Origin: Brachionus manjavacas
Taxonomy: Eukaryota > Rotifera > Eurotatoria > Ploima > Brachionidae
NCBI GenBank assembly: GCA_019054805.1
Contig: JAHQIY010000006.1
Location: 4,774,001-4,838,000 of the forward strand
Direction: 5' to 3'
Length of the DNA: 64,000 nucleotides
Every line of letters starts with the position of its first letter. Position 1 is the first letter of the stretch. Shown here one piece after another: positions 34,991 to 47,863 of the stretch. Below the pieces are notes generated by a model. It saw only the letters and a list, made by a program, of their open reading frames with translations. It made no database searches and was not told the DNA's origin. A program made the position numbers and the translations under genes.

Positions 34991-35340
34991 TGTCACCAAA
35001 AGTGCGCATATCAGAAGTTTAGCTTAATACGGCTGGAAAAGGATTTTTTTTTTATCTTGTAATGAAAATTCAATTTAATTTTTTTTTTTTTTTCATAAAT
35101 TATGAAATTTTTTAAAAATAATTTTTTAAAATAACTTTTTATATTCATTTTTTAACTTGTCCATGGGACTTTAATTTTTAATAAATAAATAAATTAATTA
35201 ATGAAGATGGTACTATTAATACTTCAAAATGTTCCTTATTGAATATGTTGAAGGTAGGATCTATAATTGATTATTGAAAAGTTTAGCAAGTTAATCATTC
35301 CTTCCAAAATGATTCCATTTTCCTTTTCTTTATTTCAATC
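34991..35340. other. AT-rich spacer
   Basis: 350 bp of AT-rich sequence with poly-T runs; nothing recognised. Confidence 0.5.
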
Positions 35341-35561
35341 CTAGAATTTATTCTTAAGATATTTTCAGTAAATACAATCCACCTAATAAATTTCTGCTTT
35401 TTGAAAAAATCTGTAAGATAAATATTGCCCTGTTTTGACGTATTGGTCATCCCCGTGAATAAAATTTTTATAATTCTTTGTTATCTTACAGATTTTTTCA
35501 AAAAGCAGAAATTTATTAGGTGGATTGTATTTACTGAAAATATCTTAAGAATAAATTCTAG
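35341..35561. repeat. Perfect 81-bp inverted repeat (foldback / hairpin element)
   Basis: 35341-35421 and 35481-35561 are exact reverse complements over all 81 positions by my reading, with a 59-bp spacer (35422-35480). Both outer ends are CTAG. The flanks do not extend the pairing. No coding capacity. It is either a very young foldback or palindromic MITE, a newly formed inverted duplication, or an assembly fold-back artefact. Confidence 0.9.
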
Positions 35562-36325
35562 TATTCATTACAAAGTAATTCAAAATAAAATTCATCATAA
35601 AAAATTTTTAAATAAAATTGTACTCCTCCACCATGTTTATTTATTTAGAATTATAGAAATGAAATATTTGATTCACTCGAATCAATTTTTATTACATTGA
35701 TTCTATTAATACCGAAAAAGATAGAAAAAATAATTTAAGATAATCTTGAATTTTTTTAATAAAGAAAATCAATGCAAATTTGGCGAGTCTGTTAGCATAA
35801 AAGATATTACCTAAGCTAAGAACAATATTTTTTAGACAATTTTTAGTGAAAATTAAAGAGTAAAATTTCAAATTTCTTTTTTTAAAAAAAATGTCTTAAA
35901 AAGGACTATTTAAGCACATTTTTATTAGCTATTACAATTTATCGCTTGTAGGTATAAAATCTAAAACAGTTTATTTTTAAAATTTGATAAAAAAACATAT
36001 AAAAAAATTTTGACAAAAATTTAAAAATAAAAAAACACTAATATAATCTAGTTTTTTTTTAATTGTTGAGTCGTTTATATTCACCAATATTTTTTAAAGC
36101 TAGAAAATAATTTAAATTTTAAGTTTGTGGGACACTTTGTACCAAATATCCGAAATTATTTCTCTTATAAAATACTGTTTATTAACACACACACGACATA
36201 GTATTTTTACACTCTACTCATTGCCAATATAGGCAGCTAATTGCTGAGATCGTTTTTTGCATTATATTTTACATTAAATCGGTCGATAAAAAAAAGCTCT
36301 GATCTGTCGAGTTGCACTTTTTAGG
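35562..36325. other. AT-rich spacer 3' of Glass
   Basis: About 760 bp, including the probable 3' UTR of the Glass gene (minus strand) at its right end. No other feature seen. Confidence 0.5.
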
Positions 36326-39300
36326 CTAATTATTGTTATAGTCGACACATTCCATTTTACGAATGTTCATCAATTGTTGCTGTAGTTGAAGCTGTTGAGC
36401 ATGTTGGGCAACAACATCAGCCGATTCCGCACTCGGATGCAAGTAAGGCTGATGATGTAAATGATGGCCTATGCCGAGGCTTGATTGATGCTGATTGAAT
36501 GCAAAATTTTGACCAAAACCATTTGTATTCGAGTGACTAAATTGTGAGTGCAAATGCTGTTGCTGTAAATGATGCGATGAAAACGAAGGCATTGACGAGT
36601 GAGGGTGCAAGATAACATCATCGGTTGCGAGCTGTGGCTGATGCAATAGTGGTTGTTGTTGATACAATAGTTGCTGGTGTTGGAATTGCTGATGTTGTCT
36701 TAAGTTTCTCTGGTAGTAGTCACTAAATCTGTCCTCTTCGTTCATATTTCTTGTCTGCGAATCGACTTCACTGCACAATGACTCTTCATTTTCGTCCTCT
36801 TCCTCAATAGTGTTTTCACTATTTCTCATTAAGTTAGATGCCATGTGAGAGCTGTAACCGTTTGCCGGGTTTATACCCGGTTGCTGCTGCTGATTTTGCT
36901 GATTTTGATGTATTCTCATATGACGATTTAGATTGCCCGATTGCGAAAATCGAAGCTGACACAGCTGACACTGGTAGGGCTTTTCGCCACTATGCACTCT
37001 CATGTGCTTGGTCAGTGTTGACGAGTCCGAAAAAGCTTTGCGACAAAACTTACATCTGAAATAAATGTAAATTTTAGAATTTATAGAATGACAAAAAAGT
37101 CCGTCTAATGACAATTGGGTAAGATTTAATCCTGAATTTGAGTTTGAGAAAGAGACCAGAAAAAAAAATTTCAAATTTAAATTTATAATAGATCAAAAAA
37201 TTGATTTTTTTTTAGTTAACTTAATGATTGTTTTGCTGCTAACAAAATATACAGCATTGAAAAGGGTTTTAAACAGGAGCTTTGTCATCATTAATATTTA
37301 ATTTTGAAATTGAGCGAAAAAAATCACTTCTGCATATTGCTGAACAATTTAACAAGGATCTTAAATCTAATAAGTTCTAGAAATGTGTCTGAAAAAATTA
37401 TTAGCACTGAGTTTCATAGCATCATTTTTTTTAATTTATGTTATTATTTATTAATTTGAAAAAAATGGCCAAATTAAGTTATAGATCAGAAAATCAAAAA
37501 AATTTTTAATTATTAAATGAATTTTTCACTTTTATGGCAGACAATAATGCAGAAATAAATTTCTTAGCTAATAATACAAAGGCTAACTACCCCAAATAGA
37601 AGCAAATAAAAATATCTGTCCCTTTTCTATCCTAGCGGATAATGGGGAGGTACTCCAATCTGACACAGAGGCTACTGCATCGAGTTGATCATTTACACCG
37701 AAATTATTAGTCAGTCGAAACCGGTCCCCAAATATTTTTAGTAAAAAATTTCCTTTTTTTGAGTCACTTGGATAAAAAAATTTTCAAATAAAATTATTTC
37801 TTTAAAGACCGCGCTTTCTTTTATTTTAAAGTAATACGGTGTTTAAATGACCCGCAATTATGATAATTTGTTTTACATATTTAACACTTAAAGGATAAAG
37901 CGTTTTTCCATGCTTTTTTTAAATCCAAAATTGATTTTAATTATAAATTTTTTAAATAAAGTCATTTTTATAGATTTTATCTTTTTCTGTGTATAATTCA
38001 ATAAATATATATTTGTTTGTAAATTTTGTTCAAAAGATGTGAGGACTTAGAATTTTCAAAACAACTCAAAATTACTCATTAGGTGCTTCTAGTGTTTAAG
38101 TTTTTCAGCAAAAATAAAAAAATTTCTATTAATATTTAAAACGATGTGACATTAATAAATTACCAACAAAAATTGGCAAAATTTAAACAATTTTACATCT
38201 TCATATATTTTCTATTAGTTTTTTGCAATGTTTCAAAAAAGGACATTTTGGTTCTGAAAATCGAACTTTTATTTCTTTTTATTCATGTAGATGTAGAGAT
38301 TTTAACGAGCTTTACGGATCTGGGCTGATCTTGGTGTTAAAGTAATGGGAAGACATTCAAACTTAACTTTATAGTATAAAAAAGACATTTTTGTCGAATT
38401 ATTGACTGAAACTCAACTAAAATTAATCAAAATTATTAAAATAATATTACAATAGTATAGCTTAGAGTCTTAGCAATCTAAAAAGTAGTCGATTATTATA
38501 ACAAGTCTTTTCAATCTTAAGTATTTTAGAAAAAATACATATTGAAGACAATTACCATTTTTTTAATTTGTTTTAGAACATTCAGGCCCTGTTGCCAAAA
38601 GAAGATGAATTTTTGAATTCTTAATTTTGAATATTCCAATGTACTGTTGGCTGGAGAATTTTAATATTACATTAGTTTTTATAGAGATTAAATTTTCAGT
38701 CTATAATGTGACAAAATTTAATAATTCAATTAAAAAAAAATGTTTGAATTTTTTCAAATTATAGTTTGTAGAATTTTCAGATTTGTTTTAACTTTTGAAA
38801 CAAAAAAAAAAAAATATTTTTTCATCAATAAATAAAATTGTCAATAGATCAAAAAAATAGATAAAAATATAATTAAGTTAAACATACGCATAGGGTCTTT
38901 CGCCAGAATGGGTTCTCATGTGTGTGGTTACAGATGAACTTTGGGAAAACTTGCGTCCACAAATCTCGCACGAAAAAGGCTTTTCGCCCGAATGGGTCCT
39001 TAAATGAGCGGTCAAATTAGCCGCTTGTGTAAACGCCTTGCTGCACTTGTCACATTTGTACGGCTTTTCTCCCGAATGAGTGCGCATATGAGTCTTTAGA
39101 GTGGACGGCCTAGCGTATGTCTTGTCGCATATTCGGCACCGATTTACCCTGCTGTCCGACTGGCTGCCGCTCAGACTCGAACTCGAGTTGGTCAGCTTGG
39201 CGCCGAGATGATTGGACTTTATGGACGAACTAGAGGCGTTCGACGACGAGCTGCTATTTTGACTAGTCGAGTTGGCCAGTAGGCCATTCGAGGCAATGTT

Positions 39301-39963
39301 GTTCTTTTCGTAGTCGGACAAAAAGTCGCCCTGGTAGAATCTGTTCGAGTAGTCCGAATTTTGGCTAGGGTAGGTGGGCAACGACAGACCGAACACAGGG
39401 TGATGTATGTGACCATTGTTGTATGGGTACGAGGAGGCGGCGGCCGCAGCAGCGGCTATCTTCGATGCTTGGATCGGGTCGGACACGGCGTTCACGGCCG
39501 AATGGTACAAAGCGGCCACCACTGCCGGTGCCGGCTTAGGCGACTCGTTGAGAGCCGGCGAGGCCGATGACGACATCGAATTGGAGGCTGTGGAGGAGGA
39601 AGAGGGTGGGCCGTTTTGTGCGGCGCCAAAATGCTGAGCTGGCTCGTGACTACTTTTGCCATGCTGGTTGTGAAAGCTTTGCTGGTGCGGAAAGTGCTTG
39701 AAGTTGGCACTCTGCTGGTAGTATTGGTCAAACGATGATGTGTAGTTGTCGTAGGGACGAAAGTGAGCGTTTTGGCTGAACTCGGGCGTCATGAACGCCG
39801 ACGAGTTCAAATGGTGATGATAGAAGCCGGCAGTTATGCTTTTGATCGAGTGCTGCACTGGGTCCGCCGAATGGTACTCGGCGGCGCTCTCGGCCGACTC
39901 TTTTGGCGAGTTCGTATTGCCATTCGAATTATCGTTCCCATTCGATAGGACCTTGTTGAACAT
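36326..39963 (-). CDS. gl: Glass-type C2H2 zinc-finger transcription factor
   Basis: Glass drives photoreceptor differentiation in insects and has homologues in other invertebrates. Two exons, 39963-38888 and 37055-36326, join (donor GTATGT, phase 2) to 601 residues. Five C2H2 fingers lie at about 276-296, 304-324, 332-352, 360-380 and 388-408 with GEKP/GERP linkers. Finger sequences [57 protein letters not shown] and [14 protein letters not shown] match insect Glass finger by finger. Fingers 1-3 are in exon 1 and 4-5 in exon 2. The N-terminus is Ser/Asn/Ala-rich with His runs; the C-terminus is Gln/His-rich, as in activation regions. Exon 1 is much richer in GC than anything around it. The 1.8 kb intron is the longest in the window and holds a SINE. 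Confidence 0.93.
37615..37740 (+). repeat. SINE body, copy 2, in the Glass intron
   Basis: Contains ATGGGGAGG, CTGACACAGAGGCTACTGCA, CGAGTTGATCAT and CAGTCGAAACCGGT in the same order as the copy at 41.1 kb, with an internal deletion of about 40 bp. It lies antisense to the host gene; the tRNA-like head is missing. Confidence 0.8.
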
Positions 39964-40945
39964 TGTTTTTTGAATTAATTAGCTAATTAGTGATAAATTA
40001 ATATTTTTGGTTTTCTAGTTTTAGCAATTGAAAATAAAAAATAAATAAAATTTTTATAAGATTTCTGAAAAATTTATTTCATTTTTTGATAATGATGATA
40101 ATGATGATGATGATCATGCACTTGGTTTGTTTCCTTGATTAAATTAGACCGCGCCGCTAACTATCACTTTATTTGAAATCGAGCTATCTTTTTTTTCTTA
40201 TTTTTTCATATTTTTTGTTATCGTCTCTGATCATCAATTAGAAAAAAAGAAGAAGAAGCTAATTTGATATTATGAGAAGTAGAGAGACCGATGCAAAATA
40301 AGAAATGCATTAATTCTACTCGAGTTAATTTGAAGCGAATGAGAATGAGAAAAAATAATTTTTCCATTGGTTGTATTTTGAGCCAAAATCGATTTTATTA
40401 TATTATGGATTTTATTTTTTTTATTGGCTGAACATTTATTATGTGCTGGCATGCCAATGGACTATCATAAGAAATAATCCTAAAAATTTACTTAAATCTT
40501 ATTTTATTTCATCTTTTTGGAAGAACACATCAATCAAATAAATAATGATTATATTACTCGAAATGTTAACAAATAATTTATCTTAATAATTTTTTTTTCC
40601 TTAATAGATTTTTGTTGTCGACTTAGTATTCTTATCTTGTCGAAAATTACCTCTTGGAAAAGAATGCAAATTCCTGTTGTTTCATTCTTTTGAACGATTT
40701 TTATTTAATTCTGATAATTCACGAAAATTAAAATAAAAAAATAGCATTTACTAAAATCTTATCTAATAAATTAATAAGATTTCATTTAGAGAGAATAATT
40801 CGATTCTATTGTTAAAAAAAGTCTAAATAAAATTCGCTTGAAAATTCTTATCTAAACATCTAATATAAAAATTAAGCGAACAAGGTAAAGAATAAATCTT
40901 ATTTTATTTTTTAAGATAAAAAATATTTATTCTCTTGAACCAAAC
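39964..40945. other. Upstream region of Glass
   Basis: About 1 kb 5' of the Glass start. It contains a GAT-rich simple stretch (about 40088-40112) and otherwise AT-rich sequence. Likely promoter/5' UTR, but no defined motif. Confidence 0.4.
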
Positions 40946-40947
40946 AA

Positions 40948-41205
40948 GAGGACGTATAGCCGAATGGTTTGTGAGTTAGTCACACAAGCAGAGGATCATA
41001 GTCTCAGAGAACCCGTTGAGAGAGGACAAAAACTTAAGAATATCCCTATTATATTATGGGGAGGCGCTCATCTCCTTTTCAAGTACCTTTTTGAGCAACG
41101 GCTCCGATCTGACACAGAGGCTACTGCATCGAGTTGATCATCTACACCGCAATTATTACCCAGTCGAAACTGGTGCCCCTATTTTTATGATGAAAGAGGT
41201 TTAAA
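40948..41205 (+). repeat. tRNA-derived SINE, copy 3 (head and body)
   Basis: A tRNA-like head (GTATAGCCGAATGGTTTG...AGTTAGTCACACAAGCAGAGG) at about 40954-41015 is followed by the body shared with copies 1 and 2 (TATGGGGAGGCGCTC, AGTACCTTTTTGAGCAACGG, CTGACACAGAGGCTACTGCA, CAGTCGAAACTGGTGCCCC). The B box is degraded in this copy. Confidence 0.8.
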
Positions 41206-41425
41206 CATTCGCCCCGTATTGCAGAGATATTTTGAAGATTTTTTCACCCTCAGCGGGTTTCGAACCCTCTACCCTCTGCTTGCATGACTAACACGCAAAC
41301 CATTCGGCTTTGCGGGCTCTACGGGAACAATGTTTCAACCTTTTTCTTCATAAAAAAGGATGACTTCTTTCAAGTGGGTAATAACTCAATGCAGTAACCT
41401 CTGTGTCAAATATGAGTCCTCGCTC
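41206..41425 (-). repeat. tRNA-derived SINE, copy 4 (inverted), intact B box
   Basis: On the minus strand, a diverged body end (ACACAGAGGTTACTGCATTG, about 41420-41390) comes first. Then a tRNA-like head, AAAGCCGAATGGTTTGCGTG, TTAGTCATGCAAGCAGAGGG and GGGTTCGAAACCC, runs down to about 41220. GGTTCGAAACC is a good RNA polymerase III B box. Head-after-body order suggests a dimeric or tandem source, inverted against copy 3. Confidence 0.75.
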
Positions 41426-43500
41426 TAAAAAAGAAATGAGATAAAAACTAATTATCTTAAGGGACTTATTATCATAAATCCAACCAGAGTTGTTCTAAAG
41501 TCACATGGCCTACTAGAATCAGACTTTTTCCATGACTGTTATTCAAGTCTGAATCAAACAAAAGTTCTCCTTTGATATTATCACCAATTTTTTCAAAATA
41601 AAACTACACTCATTCACAATGTGATGTAATAATACATTTTTTAACCCTTCAATTAATGATTAGTATTTTAACTTTGTTATGCTATGTAAATTTAGACATT
41701 TAATCAGCTTGCAAAAAAAATATGAATACCTAAAACCTTGCGGGTGCTCTCATTTATATATAAGATAATTCTAAAAATAATTAGGTATCACATAAGATAT
41801 GTTAAGCCTCTTATAAGAACAAATGATGAAATTGAGTAAGATCTTCTAAATAATCATGCAATGACGTCATTTGATTTAGTCTTTTTATGTTGGAAAAAAT
41901 CTCCTGATCTCGCCATGTTCCTCGATCAACAAGACAATGTTGGGTGGGAGACTGGTTTTGAGAAATGTTATGCACTTGATATGGTGTGCTTTGTAGGTGA
42001 ACCACTTTTGTGTGCGAATGGACCACCGACGCGTAAAAATGGTCGGCCAGCTGAATATGCGCAATGGAAAAAATTGTGAGCTTTTTTTTGTGTACAACCA
42101 ATGCATAGGTAGCGCGGCAACTCAATTTAGAAAAAGTTATTTTTGCTAATTTAGTATCAGGTAAAGATTGTGTTTGCTTTTCTCTTTTTTTCTCATTCTC
42201 TCTCTCATTCTTTCTTTCTTTCTAAAACCAATTCGGAGTGAGTTGCTCAAAAATACTGGGTTATATAAACAATATTACAATTTCTTAATTTTAAAAGAAA
42301 AAAAAGAACGACACAAACGAAAATAAGAAGAAGCTGCACAAAAGTCAAAATTTAGAAAAAAAAATAATTCATTTTTTTGCTAATAAATTTTTTTCTCTCT
42401 CTCTGTTTCTCGACTAATTAAAAATTGTGATTATTTTTGATTCGGATTTAGAGCCATCCAATCCGGTGGCAACATTGCGCAATTTTCAAATTAACTCTTC
42501 TCCTAATCCTGACTTGGTCGACATTGTTGACTCGCAGAATTACAAGGCCAATCTGTTTGGCAAACAGAATGCTCGTTGGATAAGCCACACAAATCTCGAG
42601 TATTTGCTCTCCGTTTTTTCTCTTGTTTACCTGTCTACTTGAACACGCAAACAAATACAGGGGACAATAAGCTCGTGAATACTGAACGATGAGCTTATCC
42701 TGATAATTTAGATATTTGCTCTCTAATTAAGAACCTAGTCAAATTTAAATATTTGACAAGACACTTAGCAGAAAAAAAAACTATGCTGACAAACAGAGAA
42801 ATTTGATTTTTGTAGTGGCTTGAGTTTTAAAGAGAGTCCAATGTGGCCTCGCGAGTCCTGCACACACACACACATAGGTGATTGTTTACTTTGTTTCCAA
42901 GTTGGCCGTGTAAACTACCTGATGAGACCTGCTGCTTGAACAATGCCGAAGTCAATATAAAAAGTCACTAAATTAATTTTTGTTGCTATTTTTGTTTGTC
43001 TTTGTTGTGAGAGTTGATTGGAGAACATTTTCGAGCTAATTGAGTTTTTTTCTTAAATTAAAAAAAAACAAGCCGGCTCTGTGTGATCTAGAAAGAAGTC
43101 GACAGAAAACATAGAGTAATGTTTGGCCTTATCAATTTAATTAAAATTCATCTCATGATTTTAATTAAGTCTCTTGTCTTAGATAAGCTCAGTGTTGTCT
43201 CCATGCCAGAATGTGAAATATTTGCCGTCATTAATAAAACTTTTCCTAGGAAAAAAATAAAAAAAATTCAAAAATATTTTATTATTGTTTGTGTTTTAGT
43301 TCGGATTCGGTACTTTAAAAATTTTGCTCTTTTTTTTTTGTTTCAAAGTTGATATTATTTTTTGCTAGGCTCTGAGAAAATAAACGCCCCATGAAGTTAT
43401 TTAGCAGTGCAAAAATTCATACTGGAATGTCTTTTAAGCCAGAGACACATGAACCCCTCTGTAAAATTAATTTTTTTTTCATTTATTTTACAGTTCGAAT
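41426..43500. other. Higher-complexity non-coding region upstream of Glass
   Basis: About 2 kb with clearly less A/T than the usual spacer, particularly 41880-42120, 42430-42660 and 42840-43060. No frame has recognisable homology; the longest (42427-42642, 71 codons) has plausible composition but no splice context or relatives I know. It may hold regulatory sequence or 5' UTR exons of Glass, or an unrecognised gene. A TC-rich tract is at 42180-42220 and a short (CA)n at 42861-42874. Confidence 0.35.
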
Positions 43501-43504
43501 TCAT

Positions 43505-43780
43505 TTATCTGCATTTATGTATCATATAAATAATATACAATGGAGAAAATAAGAGCAAGCTGGCATATGGTTGGACTGGTGCAACATACTAATACAACTA
43601 TTACATATAAAGCTTCCAGAATAAATCTAAATCATTAAACTCCTAAAAAATGGAGCCTGGCATTAGAACAGCAATTATCTTTCTATGGTAAAGTGTCAGC
43701 AGCAACACTTCTGAAATATAACTTATGTTCTTCTACATGGGGTTAGACTTGTCGCAGAAAACTTTACTACTACTATTAAG
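43505..43780 (+). repeat. Possible LINE/SINE 3' end with hairpin and (ACT)n-like tail
   Basis: A small hairpin, AAGTGT...ACACTT (about 43691-43711), is followed 60 bp later by AACTTTACTACTACTATTAAG. The arrangement recalls the hairpins and ACT tail of the LINE at 11.7 kb. No coding homology remains. Confidence 0.3.
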
Positions 43781-46700
43781 ATGTTAAATAAAATTTGGAA
43801 TCTTTAAATGAGAAAATTTTAATTTAACAAAAATATATTAAATACAAGCGACATTTGATGCTGTTATTAATTCTAACTTCTCTCAATTTAAAATCATTGA
43901 AAATATGATTTAAGATATTTATTTAGAGATAGAAAGAAAAATGTATAAAAATTATCAAATAGCATGTCCTAGAACTTGAGTTGAAAAAATCATGCTTCTA
44001 AATAATTTAATATTTTTAAATCCTGATTGCAGAAAATTTTTTTATGTATGTTAAAAAAATATTCTATCTTTGTTTAAAATGATTGAAAAAAATAAAAGAT
44101 TTAAATATTTTAACCTATGTCTTTAAATTAAATAACTATAAATTAATCTTTATTTTGTCTAATTGTAAATATCTAAAATTTAAATTTTTAAAATTTCATC
44201 ATTAACACAAAAAAGTGACAATGTATGCTGTTCTTGATTCTTAAATTCGATTTTCTCTAAATTTGTTTAAAAAAATTAATCGTAGTAAAAAAAACAAACC
44301 AAATTTTTGCACTAATATCTTTAAAATAAATAATTAAATTAACCTTGTAATTAAGCAATAATTAAATTTTATTATAAATTCTGAAAACTTAGTTCAAAAC
44401 CCATTTGTGCCGGATGATTCTCCTTATTAAATAATAAAATGCCTTTAGAATCCTAATAAAGGAAATTAAAAATGAAATTTTAAAATCGACAGTTTATTTT
44501 TTTTTATTTTCATTTCAAAAGGTTCCAATCTATATGAGATCATTGAAGAATCTTAAAAAAATTATTAAGTCCCATTTCTTATAAATTTTTATTGAATAGA
44601 AATTTATTTTAAAAAAAAATTTTTTTTTATAAACGTCGGTCGTGACTTTGATCAACAAAACAATGTTGCTGAGTTAGGTCTAAGAAAACGTTAAGAAAAA
44701 TATTAAAATTTTTGCATATTTTGATACTCAATCACAAAAATAAATTCTTATGCTATTATTAAATTAAAACATGTTAAGAGACTTGAATAAACAAATTATG
44801 CCATAAAATCAGCATTATTCGTTTTTTTGATTTTTTAGAAGTATTTAGAATACAGTTTCAAAAATCGAAAACTTTTTTTAAGTCAAAAACGAAGATTGAG
44901 TTTATCTAATTGAATTTTACCAAAAAAGTTTAACTAGATGTTCATTAAAAACGATGTAATAAGCCATCAAATCCCAAACACTTTGGTGGAAGCAAAGACA
45001 ACCAATTTTTATAAAATACAAGTCAATAAAGTGGTTTGCACTACTTAAACAGTAAACTTTACTTCTACAAATATTATTTTATAAACTTTCTGGCTATCAA
45101 GTGGGCCAATGTCACCCAGCAACGTAAATGATGTCTTTAAATCAGGCAACAATGATTTAGAATCAAAATAATTTAAAATAAGTTTTTACATTTTCTGATA
45201 AGATTACTAGACAACAACAAAAAATACTAAATAGGTTCAATTGAAGTTCAAACCAGCTGAAGCAACGTGGTTTTAATTCATCACCAGATCAGCTCAAGGG
45301 GACAATAGCTAAAGACAAAGATGCAAGGAGCTAGTATAAAAAAATCTAGTAAAAGCAGCTACCGAATCTAAAGATAGCTTTACAAAAGTATACTTTTACT
45401 TATTCTTCGATGCCAAGTCTCAACATTGATCTCTTTATTAAAACTCATTCATTTCTCGTATTAGTCTATTAGACTACTTTAAAAATAGAATAATATAATT
45501 TTCTTACAATATTTTTCTTAAGTAGTTGTAAATTAAGTTCGAGCTAGAACAAAAATTATCTTGAAAACTCTAAATGCTGATTATATACAAAATTAATATT
45601 AATATGTTTTATAGCTCAAATTTTTTTTTTAGAATCTTTATCTAATTATTACAATAAAATAATGATTAAATATTACTTTTTTATTATTAAGATTTTATTC
45701 GAATTTTATTTTCGATTTTGAATAACATCATTCTAACATATTATGTATTGCTTCTAGTATTAAACAACAAAAGACTAATAAAACATACATTACATTTTGT
45801 CAACATCTACCTTGAGCATGTATTTTTTGATTAAATTAAAACAGAGGGTCTCTTTATCTTAAGAAATCAACAATTGTATGCCTGAGCTATTCTTGGTCAC
45901 CTCAAACAGCAAAATCTTTAATACAAACACAATTATTCATTAAAAAAAAATTTTTTATGCCACAAATTTTACTAATTAAGATTACCAAAATTTAATTCGA
46001 AAAGATAAAATTCGCCTGTGTCTAAAAATAAGTGTCTTAGATGTGATTCAGTTAAATGTGTAAGGCTACCTACGAATAGAGTAGAGGAAGGTGCGAAGCA
46101 GCCTTAAGTTTTTTTTTAAACTTTTTCAAGTTTCAAAAATTTAGAGTGAAATTTTGATAGGTATTCAAAGCCTATCATTTAAATTAAAAGTAAACCAGCA
46201 ACAAATTAAGAAACTGGGGATATTTTTTTTGTTGATGGTAGAAGAATTTCAATTAAGATTTGAAAAAATAACTAAAACTACTCAAAAACTAAATTTGTCG
46301 TCTGGGACCAGTAAAATATTCGTCTAAGAGTAGAAAAAAAATTATTATTTTAACATAGATAAACTAGTAAAAGTAAACTCTAATATAAAATTCAATATTG
46401 GTACTTTTTTTGAAAAAATACAATTTAAATTTTTGTACATTATTATTTTTTCAAATTGTCTCAATTTTTGTTCATACTTAATTGAATTTCAATAGAATTG
46501 AAGCAATTTGCCAAAAAAATAAACAAAAAAATAATTACAAAAAAAATGATATGTTTTTTATACATTAGCAGAATCTAGAATTAGTTTGTTATTGTTTTTT
46601 TACTTGGAAACCATGTGAATTCAGAGGTGAATCTATACAAATATGATGATCGGAAATGAAAATACTGTAGATAAAATAGTGCTAGTTTTGTCTCGGTTAA

Positions 46701-47863
46701 AAAACTTTGTGCACACTCGGTCCTGGTACTCTAATGTCAACCAGAAAGTATTGTCCATGCATGGAAAGCTTTTTAACCGGAAAGAAAAAATTAACTTGGT
46801 ACTAAAATAGAAGCCTTTTAGAAGGTAGAAGCTCTGGCAATCCTAGTTTGCAACCAGCTAATTTAAGATTTTTTGGCAAAAGAAAAAAATTTAAAATTAA
46901 CTTATCAAAAATAGCTTTTTTTTTTATTTGATTTTGCTTAATTAAATTTTAGCTCTAGATGCAAGAGTAGGTAAATATTTAGAAATAATGAGTATTCCAG
47001 TATCAAGCTTATTCAGCAGCACAGTCGAAAATTTAATATTTTATTTAATTTTTAGTCCTCACTTATAAGGTAACACAATAATTGATGAATGCGAAGCCTT
47101 TGGCAGTTTTATATTGTTTGATCAAATAATGATAGAAAAATAAATCCGATGATAAAAAGCTGAATTAAAAAAAAAAAAACTTATTTTATTTTAATGGAAC
47201 TCTTGAACGTATATTCGATTGGATGAAAATAAATTATTATTTTTTGAACAAGAATAAACAGAGACTGGAAATGTTGAACTTGATTTTTTTTCTCTTTAAA
47301 AAAAGAATGGCAAAATATCGAAACAAATTAAAAAGCTAATTTTTAAGAAATATAATACACCTTTGAGTAAACTTAAACTAAAATTTTTATTTCGGAATCC
47401 TATCAAATTTATAGCTCATTTTCAACTTTATTTTTTTAGTTCATATTTGTTTAATTGAAAATTAAGATTTGTATTTTTGGTTGCTCACCACTACAGAAGT
47501 GTGATGAAAATAAATTTTTAGAATTCAAAAATTTTCATTCTATGATTATCGACCCTGGAATTATTTAATCCGGTCAATCAGGACCAAATTAGTCATTTAT
47601 TGAATATATTAAAAAAACTTTTCTATTATTAATTTAGAGCTAATCACTAAATTTAAGCTCAGTGCACACACATTAGACTTCCTTGAATAAACCATTCTAA
47701 TATTACCAAACCTAAATATCAAAGTTAAATTATTTTTATTTCTAATTTTGCATAAATTGCTTTTAAATGAACTTAAATATGCTATTTTTTTTAAATTAAA
47801 TGAAATAATTTTTTTAATTATTCCAAATTTTATTGAAAAAAAATAAAACCTTTATTTTAAAAA
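43781..47863. other. Long AT-rich spacer
   Basis: About 4.1 kb with no supported gene. Slightly more complex pockets at 45230-45400, 46040-46110 and 46620-46870 have stops in all frames and no recognisable similarity to one another. Confidence 0.5.

Noticed and set aside
35425-35700. 91-codon frame across the 81-bp hairpin
   Set aside because: Spans the spacer and right arm of the inverted repeat and has random AT-rich composition.
39219-39948. Several antisense and out-of-frame ORFs across Glass exon 1
   Set aside because: They are shadows caused by the GC-rich, stop-poor exon; they have no conserved motifs.
42427-42642. 71-codon frame with plausible composition
   Set aside because: No homology recognised, no ATG-led context or splice partners; kept only as part of an unexplained region.
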